Of a DNA stretch of 35,537 bases, positions 8,537 through 17,277 are shown one piece after another. The stretch lies in the NCBI GenBank assembly GCA_016649905.1, contig JAENWU010000014.1:1-35537 (forward strand), written 5' to 3'. The position numbers and the translations under genes were made by a program. How positions within the stretch are numbered: the first letter of the stretch is position 1; every line of letters begins with the position of its first letter. Source of the DNA: Thermoleophilia bacterium. Its GTDB lineage: Bacteria > Actinomycetota > Thermoleophilia > Solirubrobacterales > 70-9. The notes beneath the pieces were generated by a model, which had not been told where the DNA came from, made no database searches, and saw nothing but the letters and a program-made list of their open reading frames with translations.

Positions 8537-9421
8537 CTACCGCACCTCCCCGGGGGCGCCGCCCATACGGTCGACGAGCCGGGCCAGCGGCACCGTCACC
8601 GCCAGGTAGAGCAGCGCCGCCGCGATCAGCGGCGTGTAGTTGAAGGTCTCCCCCTGGAAGATCTGGGCGAGCCGGAAGGCCTCCAGCGGGCCGAGGATCG
8701 AGACCAGGGCGACGTCCTTCTGCAGGGCGACGAAATCGTTCAGGAGCGGTGGCACCACCCGGCGGATCGCCTGCGGCAGGATCACGTGGCGCATCGTCTG
8801 CGTCTCGGTCAACCCGACCGCGAGGGCGGCATCGCGCTGGCCACGGTGGACGGAGCGGATGCCGGCGCGGTAGACCTCGGCGACGTAGGCGCTGTAGGAG
8901 AGGCCGAGCGCGATCCCGCCGAGCACGACGGGGTCGGTCGGCAACCCGCTCAGCCGCAGCGCCGGGACCCCGAAGCCGACCAGGTAGACGAGCAGGATCG
9001 TCGGGATACCGCGGAAGAGGTCCACCCAGACCGCCGCGAGCAATCGCAGCGGGAAGAGGGCGGCGCCGCGGCTGGTGCGGATCAGAGCAATTGCCAGTCC
9101 CAGGATCAGCACCGCGATCTCGACGAGGACGAAGAGCTTGACGTCGAGCCAGAAGCCGTCGAGGACTTCGGGGAACGCTTCCTTGAAGACCTCCCAGTTG
9201 AAGAACAGCTCGCGGACTTCCGGCCAGCCGGGACTGCTGAGGATCCAGGCGGCGAGGCCGCCGAGCACGATGATCGTCGAAGCCGCCGCAATCCCCTGCG
9301 AACGCCGCTCCTGACGCCGCTTGGCAGCTTCCCGCTCCAGGCGTCGGTCGCTGATGACGGCGGCGGCGGACAATCTGCCGCGATTCTGACCGCGCCGGGG
9401 GACGGCGCGGAGGCGCACCAC
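8537..9421 (-). CDS. Amino-acid ABC transporter permease (HisM/GlnP type)
   Basis: VDLFRGIPTILLVYLVGFGVPAL...ALGLSYSAYVAEVYRAGIRSVHRGQRDAALAVGLTETQTMRHVILPQAIRRVVPPLLNDFVALQKDVALVSILG. The exact start may lie downstream of 9421. Confidence 0.92.
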   Translation of the reverse strand: MVRLRAVPRRGQNRGRLSAAAVISDRRLEREAAKRRQERRSQGIAAASTIIVLGGLAAWILSSPGWPEVRELFFNWEVFKEAFPEVLDGFWLDVKLFVLVEIAVLILGLAIALIRTSRGAALFPLRLLAAVWVDLFRGIPTILLVYLVGFGVPALRLSGLPTDPVVLGGIALGLSYSAYVAEVYRAGIRSVHRGQRDAALAVGLTETQTMRHVILPQAIRRVVPPLLNDFVALQKDVALVSILGPLEAFRLAQIFQGETFNYTPLIAAALLYLAVTVPLARLVDRMGGAPGEVR

Positions 9422-9481
9422 GTCGGCTTTGGCGAGTTTGTTCCACCCGTGGGAACAAAGTCGCCAATCGGCAGCTGTGCG

Positions 9482-10339
9482 CTATTCGAGGTTAGGTGCG
9501 CCGGCGGCTTGGCTCATCCACCGGGTGTTGAGCTTTTCAAGCTCACCCGAGGATTCGAGCTCTTCGACCGCTTCGGAGACGCAGGGGGTCAGCGGCGAGT
9601 CCTTGGCCAGCAGAGCGCCCCACTCGTCGCCGCCGGGGTCGCTGAACTGGCCGACCACAGTCGCCTCGGGGACTTCCACGGCGGTCAGGTAGAGCGCCGT
9701 CGGCAGGTCGACGACGATCGCGTCGATCTGGCCGTTTTTCAGCGCCGTGACGACGTCGGTGGAGTTGTTGAAGACTTCCGGCCTGGAGCTCGGGTCGATC
9801 ACGTCTTCGGTCGCCGAGAGGCTGGTGGTACCGATCTGGACGCCGAACTGGACGTCCTGCAGTTGTTCGAAGTCGGTCGCCTTGGCGGCGTCGGATTCCT
9901 TCAGCGCCAGCACCGCCTGGTTGGCGACGTAGTAGGGCGCCGAGAAGTCGACGGCCTTTTCGCGCACCGGCGTGATCGAGATCTGGTTGACGTCGAAGTC
10001 GAAGTCCTTGGGACCGGGCGCGTAGGAGGAGTTGAACGGCTCGACCGTCCACGTCACCTTCGCCGCCGGGTAGCCGAGCTGCTTGGCGATCGCGTAGGCG
10101 ACGGCGCTCTCGAACCCTTCCCCGTTGGTCGGGTCGTCGTCTTCGAAGTAGGGCGGGAAGGCCGGTTTGTCGGTGGCGACGGTGAGGGTGCCCGCATTCT
10201 CGGTCGGCAGGTTGCCGGGCTCGCAGACGTCGGCGGTCGTCGCGGTGTCCGAGCTCGAGTCATCGTCGGAGCTGCCGCAGCCGGCCACGAGCAGGCCGAG
10301 GGTCAGAGTGAGGACGAGAGTGGCGTGGAGCTTCTTCAT
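9482..10339 (-). CDS. Amino-acid ABC transporter substrate-binding lipoprotein
   Basis: Signal/lipobox MKKLHATLVLTLTLGLLVAGCGSSDDD, then GTLTVATDKPAFPPYFEDDDPTNGEGFESAVAYAIAKQLG (SBP family 3). Confidence 0.92.
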   Translation of the reverse strand: MKKLHATLVLTLTLGLLVAGCGSSDDDSSSDTATTADVCEPGNLPTENAGTLTVATDKPAFPPYFEDDDPTNGEGFESAVAYAIAKQLGYPAAKVTWTVEPFNSSYAPGPKDFDFDVNQISITPVREKAVDFSAPYYVANQAVLALKESDAAKATDFEQLQDVQFGVQIGTTSLSATEDVIDPSSRPEVFNNSTDVVTALKNGQIDAIVVDLPTALYLTAVEVPEATVVGQFSDPGGDEWGALLAKDSPLTPCVSEAVEELESSGELEKLNTRWMSQAAGAPNLE

Positions 10340-10402
10340 TGGCTTCCCGCGAAGGAAGCGGGCATCCTAGACGCTGGCGCTCCTTCGACGTAACCTCGGG
10401 CG

Positions 10403-11206
10403 ATGGCGGACGACGACGGCCCTCGCAAGCTCTCCAAGAAGCAGTACGAAAAGGAGCTCGGGCGCCTGCAGACGGAGCTGGTGAAGCTGCAGGAATGGGT
10501 GGGCCAGGAGGGCCTCAAAGTCGTCGTCGTCTTCGAGGGGCGCGACACCGCCGGCAAGGGCGGGGTGATCAAGCGGATCACCGAAAAGACCAACCCGCGG
10601 GTGGTGCGCACGGTTGCTCTCGGCACCCCCACCGAGCGCCAGAAAACCCAGTGGTACTTCCAGCGCTACGCCGCCCAGCTGCCGGCCAGCGGCGAGATCG
10701 TCCTCTTCGACCGCAGCTGGTACAACCGCGCCGGCGTCGAGCACGTGATGGGCTTCTGCACCGATGCCGAGTACGAGGAGTTCATGCGCTCCACCCCCCA
10801 CTTCGAGCGGATGCTGATGCGCTCGGGATTGGTCCTAATCAAGTACTGGCTCTCGGTCTCCGACGAGGAGCAGGAGCGGCGCTTCAAGGCGCGGATCGAG
10901 AACCCCGACAAGCAATGGAAGCTGAGCCCGATGGACCTCGAGGCGCGGGCCCGCTGGGTCGACTACGCCGAAGCCAAGGACGAGATGTTCGCCTACACCG
11001 ACACCAAGGAGTCGCCCTGGTGGGTCGTCGAGGCCGACGACAAGCGCACCGCCCGGCTCAACCTGATCAGCCACCTGCTCGAACAGGTCCCCTACGGGAC
11101 GGTGAAGCGGGAGAAGATCGAGCTGCCGCCGCGCCAGCAACGGGCCCACGAGCGGCCGCCCGCTGACACCCAGAACTTCGTCCCGACCCGCTACGAAGTC
11201 GGTTAA
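10403..11206 (+). CDS. ppk2: Polyphosphate kinase 2 (PPK2)
   Basis: VVFEGRDTAGKGGVIKRITEKTNPRVVRTVALGTPTERQKTQWYFQRYAAQLPASGEIVLFDRSWYNRAGVEHVMGFC are PPK2 signature blocks. Confidence 0.96.
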   Translation: MADDDGPRKLSKKQYEKELGRLQTELVKLQEWVGQEGLKVVVVFEGRDTAGKGGVIKRITEKTNPRVVRTVALGTPTERQKTQWYFQRYAAQLPASGEIVLFDRSWYNRAGVEHVMGFCTDAEYEEFMRSTPHFERMLMRSGLVLIKYWLSVSDEEQERRFKARIENPDKQWKLSPMDLEARARWVDYAEAKDEMFAYTDTKESPWWVVEADDKRTARLNLISHLLEQVPYGTVKREKIELPPRQQRAHERPPADTQNFVPTRYEVG

Positions 11207-12012
11207 CCGGCCGCGAAGGCGCCGGCGGTGGTGAAGCCGCTGCGGCCCGGCCCTTTGAGCCGTTTGATCTCGACGTTGAAGACGCCGTCGATCTCACAGA
11301 CGTCGTCGCGGAAGACCGAGATGTGGGCGCCGCCGTAGACGACGGCGCTATCGCAGGAGCCGCCGACGTTGACGCGGCGGATCAGCTTCTTGCCGACCCC
11401 GAGGCTCTTGAACTGGGAGACCTTGAGGTCGAGCGGCAAGACGATCGACTCGAAGCTCGATTGCAAGGCCTCGATCTGGGAGCCTCGCGGCGTCGGTCCG
11501 ATGACAGAGCCGCCGCTGCAACTGCTGTGCTGGTCGCCGCCGTTGCGCCGCGAGATCCCGATCGCAACCAGCCAAGGGGCTTTGTTGCGACCGTCGGGGA
11601 GCAGCGAAGCGGAGCCGGTGCCGGTGTGGCTGCCGCACTCGGGTTTGCGGCCCAGTTCGACCGGGTCTTCGGGCGGGCAGTAGTTGCTCTCGTGGTACTC
11701 GGAGAGGACGTTCTTGTTGGCGGCGCCGCCGGGCGACTTGGCGTCGGTGCTCTGGACGATCCTCTTGCCGATCCGTTCGATCTGGATCGTCCCGTTCACC
11801 TCGACCTCGACCTGGGCTTCGATCGTCCAGGCTTGGCCCGGCTCGCAACTGCCGGTGAAGTCGTGCTTGGTGGTGATCGTCAGGCCGCCGGCGACGTGCA
11901 GCTTCGCCGGGTAGGCCTGGCGGCCGCTGGCCGAGGCGGAGCTGGCGAGCGCGAGCAGGACGAGCGCCAGGATGGCGGCGAAGAGGCTGAGGCGCAGGGG
12001 CCGAGAGGACAA
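11203..12012 (-). CDS. Secreted hypothetical protein
   Basis: N-terminal signal peptide MSSRPLRLSLFAAILALVLLALASSASA and long uninterrupted ORF; overlaps the ppk2 3' end by 4 nt. Confidence 0.65.
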   Translation of the reverse strand: MSSRPLRLSLFAAILALVLLALASSASASGRQAYPAKLHVAGGLTITTKHDFTGSCEPGQAWTIEAQVEVEVNGTIQIERIGKRIVQSTDAKSPGGAANKNVLSEYHESNYCPPEDPVELGRKPECGSHTGTGSASLLPDGRNKAPWLVAIGISRRNGGDQHSSCSGGSVIGPTPRGSQIEALQSSFESIVLPLDLKVSQFKSLGVGKKLIRRVNVGGSCDSAVVYGGAHISVFRDDVCEIDGVFNVEIKRLKGPGRSGFTTAGAFAAG

Positions 12013-12135
12013 GACGCCCTATTCAATCACTGCCCGCGCCCCTGCGGACAAGAGTTGGAGCGCCGCTTCCGAGTTTGAGCGGGCTATAGCGAGCTCAAAG
12101 TCGGACTCGCGAGCGTGGGCGGCAGTATGTGGGGC

Positions 12136-12636
12136 ATGGATAGAGACGAGCTGCGATCGATTCAGGCTCCGCTGAAGGAGCGCTACGAGACCGAGCCAGA
12201 GGCGGCGCTGGTGACGCTGTCGGCCACCGGCACGCTCGGCGAGGGCGTCTCCTGCTCGGTCGCGACCGGGCGGGCGATCGCCGCGGCGGGCCTGCACCCG
12301 GCCTCCGGCGGCGACGGCTCGCTGCTGTGCTCGGGCGACATGCTGCTGGAGGCCCTGGCCGCCTGCGCCGGGGTGACGCTGCGGGCGGTCGCGACCTCGC
12401 TGGGGATCGCGGTCGAGTCCGGCAGCGTCCGCGCCGACGGCGACCTCGACTTCCGCGGCACCCTCGCGGTCGACCGCGACGCCCCGGTCGGCTTCCGCGC
12501 GATCCGCCTCAGCTTCGAGCTCGAGAGCGACGCCAGCGAGGAGGAACTGGCGACGCTGCTGAAGCTGACCGAGCGCTACTGCGTCGTCTTACAGACGATC
12601 GCCAGCCCGCCAGAGCTCTCGGCGACGATCGTGTAG
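12136..12636 (+). CDS. OsmC family protein
   Basis: VSCSVATGRAIAAAGLHPASGGDGSLLCSGDMLLEALAACAGVTLRAVATSLGI...LDFRGTLAVDRDAPVGFRAIRLSFELE...LTERYCVVLQTI. Confidence 0.85.
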   Translation: MDRDELRSIQAPLKERYETEPEAALVTLSATGTLGEGVSCSVATGRAIAAAGLHPASGGDGSLLCSGDMLLEALAACAGVTLRAVATSLGIAVESGSVRADGDLDFRGTLAVDRDAPVGFRAIRLSFELESDASEEELATLLKLTERYCVVLQTIASPPELSATIV

Positions 12637-12839
12637 CGGCGCGCATTTCCTTCGCGCCGGGATTCACACCCCGCCCGACGGGGTAGAGCGACACCGTGCT
12701 GATCGCCGCCGTCATCGCCATCCGGCAAATCGCGGAGCGCCGCCGACAAGAGCCATGAGGCCGGCAAGCAGGGGCGGTCCAAGCTGCCCTTCTAGGCAGT
12801 CGCCCGTCCTCTCTTGCTGACCCTCCTTCCCCCAGCCGC

Positions 12840-13533
12840 CGCGCCCGGCTTCCACTTCGGCGACGTCTACTCGGATCGAACGGGCCTCGGAGATCACCGT
12901 CGTGATCGCCCTCTTCTCGGTCGGGATCCGGCTCGACCGCAGGTTCAGCTGGCGCGGCTGGTCCTCGACCGCGCGGCTGATCGCCCTCGCGATGCCGCTG
13001 ACGATCGCCGCCGTGGCCTGCTTCGGCCACCTCGTCATGGGTCTCTCCTGGGGGGCGGCGATCGTGCTCGGGGCGATTCTGGCGCCGACCGATCCGGTCC
13101 TGGCCGGGGAGATCCAGGTGGGGCCGCCGGGAGAGGGCGGCGAGGAGGAGCCGCGCTTCGCCCTCACCTCCGAGGCCGGCCTCAACGACGGCCTCGCCTT
13201 CCCCTTCCTCTTCCTCGGGCTGCTGCTGGCCGGCCCCGACAGTGGCTGGTTCGGCGACTGGCTAGCCGCCGACGTCGTCTACGCGATTGTCGTCGGCCTC
13301 GCCATCGGCGCCGTCGCCGGCTGGGCCCTGGGAGCGGCCACCTCGGCCCTGCGCGAGCGCGAGTGGCTGCTGGCCGAGTACGACGGCTGGCTGGCGATCG
13401 GCGCCGGTGTCCTCACGCCACCGAGGCGACGACGATCTACTGGACCGCGATCGCCTGTGTCGGCGTCTCGATCGTCGTCCACGGCCTGACGGCGACGCCG
13501 GCGAGCCGAAAGCTGGGCTTCGACCCTCCCTGA
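12840..13533 (+). pseudogene. CPA1/NhaP-type cation:proton antiporter remnant (N-terminus missing, internal deletion/frame change)
   Basis: EITVVIALFSVGIRLDRRFSWRGWSS...LGAILAPTDPVLAGEIQVGPPGEGGEEEPRFALTSEAGLNDGLAFPFLFLG in frame 12902.., then after AIGAGVL the C-terminal piece ATEATTIYWTAIACVGVSIVVHGLTATPASRKLGF appears in another frame. Confidence 0.75.
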
Positions 13534-13596
13534 GCCGAAATCACGGTCTCCAGTCCACCGTCGTCCCCTGAATCAAGTCGCTGGAGCAAGCTGCTG

Positions 13597-14145
13597 TCAG
13601 TCGACGCGCACGGCTCTCCAGGCGGCCTCGGCCAGATCGCTTTCGACCTGCCGGAGAGAGGGGATCCGACCCGCCAGCCAGAGGCGTGAGAGCTCCTGCG
13701 CCGGCCCCAGCAGCACCGCGTAGAAGACCTCGCCGCGCAGGGACCGGATCGCGGGCTGGCCCTCGACCCAATCCGCGACCGCGGCGAAAAGGCTCCTGTT
13801 GAGCGCCTGCAGCTCGTCGCCGGCGGCCACCCGCGCCGCGCCGCTCTGCAGCAGGAAGCGGGCGCGCTCAGGGTTTCGCTGCACCCAGCGCAGGTGGTAG
13901 CGGACCAGCCCCCCCACCCCATCCTCGGCGTTGCGCGCACGTCCTAGGGCTTGCACGACTCCACCCTGATACCCGCGCAGAATCTCGATGTAGAGCGCCG
14001 CGGCGACTCCGTCGACGCCACCGAAGTGGTGGTAGATCGAGCCGACGCTGGCGCCGGAGCGCCGCTTGATCTCCTCGATCGCGGTCGTGCCGGTGGCGTC
14101 GAACGACTCCAGCGCGGCTTCGAGAATCTCCTCCTGGCGGCTCAT
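13597..14145 (-). CDS. TetR family transcriptional regulator
   Basis: N-terminal HTH: QEEILEAALESFDATGTTAIEEIKRRSGASVGSIYHHFGGVDGVAAALY. Confidence 0.88.
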   Translation of the reverse strand: MSRQEEILEAALESFDATGTTAIEEIKRRSGASVGSIYHHFGGVDGVAAALYIEILRGYQGGVVQALGRARNAEDGVGGLVRYHLRWVQRNPERARFLLQSGAARVAAGDELQALNRSLFAAVADWVEGQPAIRSLRGEVFYAVLLGPAQELSRLWLAGRIPSLRQVESDLAEAAWRAVRVD

Positions 14146-14147
14146 GG

Positions 14148-14162
14148 TAGAATTATATTCTA
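14148..14162. promoter_or_regulatory. AT-rich palindrome TAGAAT-TAT-ATTCTA, candidate TetR operator
   Basis: Perfect 6-bp arms around TAT between the divergent ATGs at 14145 (-) and 14167 (+). Confidence 0.5.
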
Positions 14163-14166
14163 GAAG

Positions 14167-14730
14167 ATGACTCTAATCGACGAGATCATGCCCAGCTGCG
14201 ACCGCCGCGAGCGGCACCGGCGCAGGACCAACGCCCCGGTGCCCGCCCTCTGGGACGCGGTCCACGATCTGAGCGCCAACGAGCTGCTGGTGATGCGAGC
14301 CCTGATGGGGCTGCGCACGCTCGGCCGCGGTGGCGGCGATGCCGACCGCACGGTGCTCGAAGGGTTCGAACGAATGGGCTTCCGCAAGGTCGCCGAGGAG
14401 CCGGGTCGGGAACTCGTCGTCGCCGGCATCGGGCGCTTCTGGAAGCTGTCGGGTGGTCTGCGACGAGTCCAGGGCCCGGAGTTCTTCACCCGCTTCGAGG
14501 AGCCGGGCTACGCCAAGGTCGCATTCAACTTCCGGCTCGGCGACGGTGAGCTCTCGACCGAGACGCGGATCGCCGGAACCGACGCCCACGCGCGGCGCCG
14601 CTTCGGTCTCTACTGGTTGGCGGTCCGGCCCGGCAGCGGCCTGATCAGGCACGAGTGGCTGCGCGCGATCGACAAGCAGGCGCAGTCGTCCCCGCGGGAC
14701 GTTGCGGACGCACCATTCTCGACCACGTAG
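14167..14730 (+). CDS. Hypothetical protein (SRPBCC/DUF2867-like fold suspected)
   Basis: Divergent from the TetR gene; MTLIDEIMPSCDRRERHRRRTNAPVPALWDAVHDL...FNFRLGDGELSTETRIAGTDAHARRRFGLYWLAVRPGSGLIRHEWLRAI. Confidence 0.65.
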   Translation: MTLIDEIMPSCDRRERHRRRTNAPVPALWDAVHDLSANELLVMRALMGLRTLGRGGGDADRTVLEGFERMGFRKVAEEPGRELVVAGIGRFWKLSGGLRRVQGPEFFTRFEEPGYAKVAFNFRLGDGELSTETRIAGTDAHARRRFGLYWLAVRPGSGLIRHEWLRAIDKQAQSSPRDVADAPFSTT

Positions 14731-14831
14731 GCGGGCACCGGCAGGCGGATGCGCTTCTCGTGGTCTTCGCCCTGGCGCCAGATGGCCGCGGAGGCGGTCA
14801 TCCAGCCGACGTTCAGCATCTCGATCTTCAC
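14709..14831 (-). pseudogene. N-terminal fragment of an MBL-fold lactonase-like protein
   Basis: MKIEMLNVGWMTASAAIWRQGEDHEKRIRLPVPAYVVENGA resembles the N-terminus of lactonase-type MBL proteins, then the reading runs antisense into the 3' end of the 14167 gene; no metal-binding HxHxDH is present. Confidence 0.4.
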
Positions 14832-14908
14832 TCCGGCATCCCCGATTCACTCGACGACCCGCGCGCCGATTCAGCGCAGCCTAGCCGGCTGCCTCGGGCC
14901 GGAGAATC

Positions 14909-16288
14909 TCAACCGGCTTCCTGCCGAGCTGCGTCCAGCTCGCGGCGAACCACTTCCGTCTGGTCCGGGATTTCCAAGCGCCGTTCGAGCACCGGGATCG
15001 CCTCTTCGGCTCGCCCACTGAGGCGCAGCGCACTGCCCAAATTGAAGAGGGCGTAGGCGTAGTCGATGTCTTCGGTACCGGACGGGAACGCGCGGATCGA
15101 TTCTTCGAGCAGGGGAACGGCCTCTTCGTAGCGCCCGGCCTGACTCAGTTCGAAGCCTTCCTGGTTGAGGGCGCTGGCCAGCTCCGGGTCGTCGCCGCTT
15201 GGCGCCGGGGCGCTCGCCGCCGGCGTTACTTCTGCTTCCGTCGTTTCGGGGTTCGGCGACTGATCGGCTTCCGAGCTGCCGGCAGGCTGCGACTGGCCAT
15301 CTCCGTCGCTGCTTCGGGCGGCGTCCTGGCGGCCCGCCCCGGCCTTCTCGTCACCGCCATTGCCGGCCACGACGATCGCAAACGCGAGGGCGAGTGCAGC
15401 GAGGGCGCCGACGATCGCGGTGGCCGCGCCCCAGCGGGTGCGCCACGAGGGTTGCGAGCGCAGCGGGCGGGTCGGCTCGGACAACGGGCGGGATGGCGGC
15501 GGGCTCGCCGCCTCCCGCGGGTCCGCAAACGTCGGTCTGAACGCCGCGATCGGTTGTCCCGCGACCCCCCGTCGATCGAGCTGAGCCAGCGCCTGTTTCG
15601 CCGAGGCCGGCCGGCTGCGCGGATCGTCGCTGGTCAGCCAGTTGACCAGCGACCCGAGGTCCGGGTCGCCCTCCCCGAGGCAGGAGCGCAGCAGAACGCC
15701 GCAGGAGTAGAGGTCGGAGCGCTCGGTCGCGGGCAGGCCCTTCATCACCTCCGGCGCCGCGTAGCGCTCGGTGCCCAAGACCAGGCCCGTCTGCGTCAGC
15801 GACGTCGCGTCGCGTGGCAGGGCGATGCCGAAGTCGATCAGCTTCGCGGTCCCATCCGGCGCGATCACGACGTTCTGGGGCTTGATGTCGCGGTGGAGAA
15901 TGCCGACCGCGTGGATGTGGGCGACGGCAGCGAGCAGCTCCGCGGCGAGCTTCCCGCAATCGACGGGCGAGCTCCGGGAGATGTGCGAGCCGAGGTCGTC
16001 GCCGGGGACGAACTCCATCACCAGGTAGGGGCGTTCGTCCCCCTCCGCGTAGTCGTAGACGTCGACCAGGTTGGGATGCGAGAGCCCCGCCGCCATCTTC
16101 GCCTCGCGCCGGAACCTGGCCAGGAACTCCGGGTCGGAGGCGATCGTGTCCGAGAGCACCTTGATCGCCACCGGCCGATCCAGAACCTCGTCGTGGCCCA
16201 GCCACACCGACGCCATGCCCCCTCGCCCGAGCAGGCGCTCGAGCCGGTAGCGATCCTTCAGCACTGCTCCGGCGGTGATCGATCCCAT
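14909..16288 (-). CDS. Serine/threonine protein kinase with TM segment and C-terminal TPR-like region
   Basis: DRYRLERLLGRGGMASVWLGHDEVLDRPVAIKVL, LHRDIKPQNVVI, LIDFGIA, GTERYAAPEV; TM AIVGALAALALAFAIVVAGN; C-terminal ALNQEGFELSQAGRYEEAVPLLEESIRAFP. Confidence 0.94.
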   Translation of the reverse strand: MGSITAGAVLKDRYRLERLLGRGGMASVWLGHDEVLDRPVAIKVLSDTIASDPEFLARFRREAKMAAGLSHPNLVDVYDYAEGDERPYLVMEFVPGDDLGSHISRSSPVDCGKLAAELLAAVAHIHAVGILHRDIKPQNVVIAPDGTAKLIDFGIALPRDATSLTQTGLVLGTERYAAPEVMKGLPATERSDLYSCGVLLRSCLGEGDPDLGSLVNWLTSDDPRSRPASAKQALAQLDRRGVAGQPIAAFRPTFADPREAASPPPSRPLSEPTRPLRSQPSWRTRWGAATAIVGALAALALAFAIVVAGNGGDEKAGAGRQDAARSSDGDGQSQPAGSSEADQSPNPETTEAEVTPAASAPAPSGDDPELASALNQEGFELSQAGRYEEAVPLLEESIRAFPSGTEDIDYAYALFNLGSALRLSGRAEEAIPVLERRLEIPDQTEVVRRELDAARQEAG

Positions 16289-16335
16289 GGACCTCCCCTA
16301 CCCGAATCCCCGCCAGGCAGCCGCGCGACGTCCGG

Positions 16336-16464
16336 TCAGACCTGCTCGCGCCGGAAGCAGTCGACGGCGTGGTCGTTGACGATCCCGACCGCCTGCATCC
16401 AGGCGTAGACGATCGTCGGCCCGACGAACTTGAAGCCGCGGCGCTTCAGCCCTTCGACACCTGT
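16336..16464 (-). pseudogene. tag: DNA-3-methyladenine glycosylase I C-terminal remnant
   Basis: Reverse-strand GVEGLKRRGFKFVGPTIVYAWMQAVGIVNDHAVDCFRREQV* matches only the Tag C-terminus; the rest is absent. Confidence 0.72.
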
Positions 16465-16509
16465 TCGGAGAGGTCGGATCGGAGTCCGCCCAGCCGCAGC
16501 GGTTGTGGC

Positions 16510-16914
16510 TCAGCTGCGCTCCAGCACGACGACCGGGATCTCCCGCTCCGTCCGTTGCTGGTACTCGTCGTAGCTGGGCCACTCGGCGATCATCTTCCGC
16601 CACAGCTCGGGCTTCTCCTCGGGGCTCGCGGTTCGGGCTCGAGCCTTGAAGCGGTCTCCCTTGACCTGGACCTCGACCTCCGGGCTCTCCGAGAGGTTGA
16701 GGAACCAAGCAGGTGGCGTATCGGCGCCGCCTTTGGATGCGACGACCGCGAAGGAGTCGCCAGCGGGGGCGTAGATCAGTGGCGTCGTGCGCTGCTCGCC
16801 AGACTTACGGCCGGTCGTGGTGAGCAGCAGGGTCTGGGTCCCCTCCCAGTCATGCCCTTCGGCACCGTCGGTTGCCCGATAGCGCTCGACGTGCTCGCGG
16901 CCGAACAGTTTCAC
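16510..16914 (-). CDS. Deazaflavin-dependent nitroreductase family (Ddn-like) protein
   Basis: TQTLLLTTTGRKSGEQRTTPLIYAPAGDSFAVVASKGGADTPPAWFLNLSESPEVEVQVKGDRFKARARTA. Confidence 0.88.
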   Translation of the reverse strand: MKLFGREHVERYRATDGAEGHDWEGTQTLLLTTTGRKSGEQRTTPLIYAPAGDSFAVVASKGGADTPPAWFLNLSESPEVEVQVKGDRFKARARTASPEEKPELWRKMIAEWPSYDEYQQRTEREIPVVVLERS

Positions 16915-16969
16915 GACCTGGATGCTAGTCGAGCCGACAGTCCGGTCCCCAACCCGAGAGGATGGGTAG

Positions 16970-17224
16970 ATGCCCCAACCCCGCCGCCCGAAAAAAAACG
17001 CCGAACCCGTCGACTACGGCTGGGTGATCTCGTTCGGCTGCAAGTCGGCCGGTGAGCTCCGGCGCCTCAAAGTCGACACCGACCCGGCCGCCGACACCCG
17101 GCCGATCCAAGTCCCCTGCTCCTGTGGCGAAACCCACCGCGTGATCGTCTCCCCGTACCGGCGCCGGCGCTCCGCCGACGAACCGTTCGACCTCGAGGTC
17201 ACCTCGCTCGACGAGCTGCGCTGA
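16970..17224 (+). CDS. Small hypothetical protein
   Basis: 84-aa ORF with internal CSCGETHRV motif; weak coding evidence. Confidence 0.45.
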   Translation: MPQPRRPKKNAEPVDYGWVISFGCKSAGELRRLKVDTDPAADTRPIQVPCSCGETHRVIVSPYRRRRSADEPFDLEVTSLDELR

Positions 17225-17277
17225 GCGCCGGGGTACGGATCGCCGGGATTCCGAGGTCGTGGCAGAGTGCTCACCGG

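Noticed and set aside
10345-10365. CCCGC-GAAGGAA-GCGGG hairpin upstream of the SBP gene
   Set aside because: Only a 5-bp stem in high-GC DNA; insufficient to call an attenuator.
16988-16996. Poly-A run AAAAAAAAC (A AAA AAC slippery heptamer) at codons 7-10 of the 16970 ORF
   Set aside because: Could permit -1 frameshifting, but the downstream -1 frame shows no recognisable product and no stimulatory structure was evident.
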